From Neocallimastix lanati (nom. inval.) (Eukaryota > Neocallimastigomycota > Neocallimastigomycetes > Neocallimastigales > Neocallimastigaceae), in contig JACVTC010000124.1 of NCBI GenBank assembly GCA_016946835.1, forward strand, positions 255,001 through 277,500: a DNA stretch of 22,500 nucleotides, in the 5' to 3' direction. A program made the translations under genes and the position numbers. Each line of letters opens with the position of its first letter. Within the stretch, counting starts at the first letter, position 1. Of this stretch, positions 19,511 to 22,500 are shown piece by piece. The notes beneath the pieces are model-generated. The model was not told the DNA's origin. It ran no database searches and worked only from the letters and a program-made list of their open reading frames with translations.

Positions 19511-19725
19511 TCATTTGGTGCTTCTTAATTTTTACCTCCCCCTTTTCGGTCAGTTTTGATTCACCATCTATGATTTGCTGTTATTTCTTCTATGATGAAT
19601 GTAATATTCTTTTCTGTCTAATTCTAATTTAAAGTTCTCATATCAGTATATCAGTCGTCGTAGTTTGTATCGTTTAAGACGTTGTCAGTGCTGGAATGAT
19701 TATCATGGACATCTTTATTTAAATA
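19511..19725. other. GC-richer stretch after the gypsy relic, unassigned
   Basis: Composition is clearly richer than the surroundings, with a TTTTTACCTCCCCCTTTTCG segment whose complement is purine-rich. The - strand reads DVHDNHSSTDNVLNDTNYDD, then after a stop TEKNITFIIEEITANHRW, with four or more stops. It could be more retroelement DNA, perhaps a gag fragment in reverse or LTR sequence. I cannot assign it. Confidence 0.35.
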
Positions 19726-19762
19726 TTTTTGTTTATTTGTAACTAAAATACTAAAATATACA

Positions 19763-19767
19763 TATAT

Positions 19768-19837
<70 letters not shown>
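19763..19837. repeat. (TTTA)n microsatellite
   Basis: About 18-19 consecutive TTTA units close to the right end of the gypsy-related segment. Confidence 0.95.
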
Positions 19838-19838
<1 letters not shown>

Positions 19839-20845
19839 GTTGAATATTAATCAGCAAAACTAATTAAAACTAAATTACTAAAAATACTTTTTTTAACATA
19901 TAGTTATATAACATTGAGACTCTTTATCTGACAAAAAATTGTATATTAAATGTGTATTTTTTACTATGATTTTCTATTTTTATTTATAGGGATTTATTTT
20001 TTAAATATACATGATTTAATATATTTATAAAATTCCATTGAATGGAACATCTTTTAAAAAAAATTTTTTAAACTATTTTGTTTGTATTGTAAACTATATA
20101 TACTATATATATTATTATTATTGTTTATATTTGTAATATTTAAAATAATAAAGAAAACAAAAAATAAAAAATAAAAAAATGAAAAAATGAAAATATTGAA
20201 TAAAATATTAATTAAAAATACTAATTTTCTAACAAAAATTTACGAAAATAAAACCTTCTGTTACAACCCTAACCCTATAATATTCCATATAATATATATA
20301 TGTAAATAAATAAATAAATAAAAAAAAAAAAAAAAACAATAATTTTAATTAAAATATTCTATTTATTTATTAAAATAATATATTTCCTAATAATTCTATT
20401 AATTTTTGTTGGAAAATTAGTATTTTTAATTTACAATTTAATATTTTTATTTTATTACAATTTTTTTTATAATTGGTATATTACAAATAAAAAGGAGATA
20501 TAATAACTTAGGATTTCATTTTAATTTTATAAAAGAGGTTTTTAGAAAAAATTCATTAAAACTATGAGTATTTAATTGTATTTAATGTTAAAACATATAC
20601 ATTTCAATATGTTATTTATATATATTAAAAAATTGTCTATTATTAAAAAAACAAGTTTTTTTGCTTCAATTAAATATACAGAACATTGAGATTTTTAACA
20701 ATTATTTAATTTACAAAATAAACTAGATAATAACAATATTATAAATTCATATAGATAAAATTTATATTTAAACTCATGAACATACATAATAAGAAATATA
20801 ATAATAATAACAATGAAAGAATAATATCTAGAAATATATTAACTC
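19838..20845. other. AT-rich spacer without genes
   Basis: Low-complexity DNA with an A run at about 20319-20336. The only notable short motifs are the telomere-like pair at 20265 and two ACATTGAGA segments (19911 and 20683). Those are faintly like the CATTCTGAGAC segment of repeat R. No gene is supported. Confidence 0.5.
20265..20277. repeat. Two-unit telomere-like motif (CCCTAA)
   Basis: AACCCTAACCCTA, two units of the CCCTAA/TTAGGG repeat, stands out in DNA almost devoid of C and G. It could be a tiny interstitial telomeric insertion from break repair, a template-like motif of a telomerase RNA, or chance. Confidence 0.4.
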
Positions 20846-21277
20846 ATCATATTCATATAACGATACAGGTTACTGTAGAGGGCGGGGTTCGAATCCTCGG
20901 CATGGCACCAAATAATCGGATGAGGTTTCTATCCTGGGATATCATGAGACCACACGTGATGTCCATAAGGCTTTCCCTCCCTGATTACGCTTTGAATTGA
21001 AGCATAGACCTTGATGATTGTAAAATTTCCAATCGCCAATGATTACACCCACTAGGGAGGAGTGAATGGTTCCGTTCTGATGCTCGTGGTCATTAGAGAT
21101 ATATGTAGGAACGTTAGGAATGCATCTCCGGGCAGTGTGTAACGACGATTGAGAGCGGCGAAGCTGATACAGTATGCCAATAACTCATCACCTTACAGTT
21201 AATTAATAACTGTATGGCCATATGGGAGATGGGTACCCATATGTGCAAGTCTATGTTTTTTTATCATATTCATATAA
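20846..21277 (+). mobile_element. SINE-like structured retroposon, 402 bp, with 15-bp target-site duplications
   Basis: The same 15 bases ATCATATTCATATAA occur at 20846-20860 and 21263-21277 and bound a GC-richer body at 20861-21262. The body starts with hairpin TACAG-GTTA-CTGTA (20864-20877). Next is a tRNA T-arm-like hairpin (20883-20899) with a perfect Pol III B-box GGTTCGAATCC at 20886-20896, followed by GCATGGCACCA. Further stems: 20937-20944/20957-20964 (8 bp), 21194-21201/21207-21214 (8 bp), 21219-21226/21236-21243 (8 bp). The body ends CTATG then a T7 run, a possible Pol III stop. No A-box at the usual distance and no protein frame were found. The layout fits a non-autonomous element or a retroposed Pol III RNA; the exact family is not recognised. 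A truncated relative lies at 11946-12090. Confidence 0.68.
20886..20896 (+). promoter_or_regulatory. Pol III B-box-like site
   Basis: GGTTCGAATCC matches the tRNA B-box consensus exactly and sits in the loop and stem of a T-arm-like hairpin (CGGGG / CCTCG, one G-T pair). It would drive internal Pol III transcription of the element if active. The partner A-box is not recognised, so function is uncertain. Confidence 0.5.
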
Positions 21278-21878
21278 TATGATGAGTTAAATAATTTATT
21301 TTGGGTAAATTATTAAATTAATATTATAAAATTTTAATTAATTTTTATCTTTTTCTAATAATGATTAAAATATTAAAATATTTCTAATTAATTGAATTTC
21401 TTTTTTTTAATACATTTGAAAGATTTTAACAATACTCTATATAAACAATACAAACCAGATACAAATTATTTTTAATAATCATAATAGAATGAAATAAAAA
21501 AAAAAAGTTTATTATATTTTATTCAAAACAATAATAAAATAAAAATAAAATAATAGATAAAAGATAAAATAAATTAATGATTAATAATATTTTATATTTT
21601 ATTAATGCTTATATTGTATACAATGGGTATGTACAAAATGAAATTATATGTATTATAATTATATAAATTGGTAAATATATTAGTTAAAAAGTTGTTTATT
21701 ATTATAAATAATATATGTATATCTAAATTATATATTATTCTTAAATTAGTATCTTTGAAGTAAAAAAGAAGAAAAAAATAATAAAATATATCTAGTATTA
21801 TAATTTATAATAAATAAATAAGTAAATAAATAAATTAAAAAAGAATTAATTATAAATATTTTATTCTTTATTCAATTA

Positions 21879-21920
<42 letters not shown>

Positions 21921-21978
21921 GAAATTGTTTAAATATATACTTCATTTATCTAGATATATATATATTTATATTATTTTA
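21278..21978. other. AT-rich spacer, no gene
   Basis: About 700 bp of low-complexity DNA between the structured element and the Asn-rich gene, with an A run near 21885-21917. No coding or RNA signal is supported. Confidence 0.5.

Positions 21979-22500
<522 letters not shown>

Noticed and set aside
20861-20911. tRNA gene suggested by GGTTCGAATCC and a following GCATGGCACCA
   Set aside because: No 5' acceptor strand pairing with GCATGGC, no D-arm or anticodon arm and no A-box lie upstream. Only a T-arm-like hairpin exists, inside a bounded mobile element.
20861-20911. U6 snRNA fragment (AACGATACAG ... GCATGGCACC)
   Set aside because: Two short matches to U6 are separated by an unrelated insertion, and the first spans the target-site duplication boundary. 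Likely chance.
20776-21000. 74-codon frame across the left end of the structured element
   Set aside because: It starts in AT-rich flank, crosses the insertion boundary and has no protein-like family pattern.

Overview
The window looks like nuclear DNA from a eukaryote with an extremely AT-rich genome, most likely an anaerobic gut fungus (Neocallimastigomycota). Reasons: homopolymer and trinucleotide tracts are everywhere. Two genes carry short, AT-rich GT..AG introns. There are decayed ankyrin-repeat genes of the 'FIKYLIDH.ADI' type, a secreted Gly/Pro/Cys repeat protein, and a decayed Ty3/gypsy element with a chromodomain. A dictyostelid-like genome is the main alternative. The assignment is inference.

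Left part (1-4300): two convergent, intron-containing housekeeping-type genes. The first is a Churchill-domain zinc protein (CHURC1 homologue, + strand, three exons, 114 aa). The second is a KHDC4/BLOM7-type double-KH RNA-binding protein (- strand, six exons, 492 aa). Both were rebuilt by joining exons at GT/AG sites that keep the frame and restore family motifs.

Middle (4300-10330): a gene-poor AT-rich stretch, then a 1172-codon gene without introns (- strand). It encodes a sacsin/HSP90-type GHKL ATPase resembling large uncharacterised bacterial ATP-binding proteins, so it is a candidate for transfer from bacteria.

Right-middle (10670-17800): a mosaic of duplicated blocks. The 3' end and 3' flank of the ATPase gene recur at 13655-15081 as a frameshifted pseudogene. 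A block of decayed ankyrin gene plus secreted-protein gene occurs twice: a broken copy at 12300-13640 and a copy with an intact secreted gene at 15680-17783. Shorter duplicated units, tandem arrays and a freshly made palindrome lie between them.

Right end (17800-22500): mostly empty AT-rich DNA. It holds a Ty3/gypsy integrase-tail/chromodomain relic and a two-unit telomere-like motif. It also holds a 402-bp GC-richer, strongly structured retroposon-like element bounded by exact 15-bp target-site duplications. That element has a Pol III B-box-like site and a T-tail, and a truncated relative lies near 11950. An asparagine-rich gene runs off the right edge.

The genes show no common pathway. The most interesting items are the structured SINE-like element and the bacterial-type ATPase with its duplicated tail.
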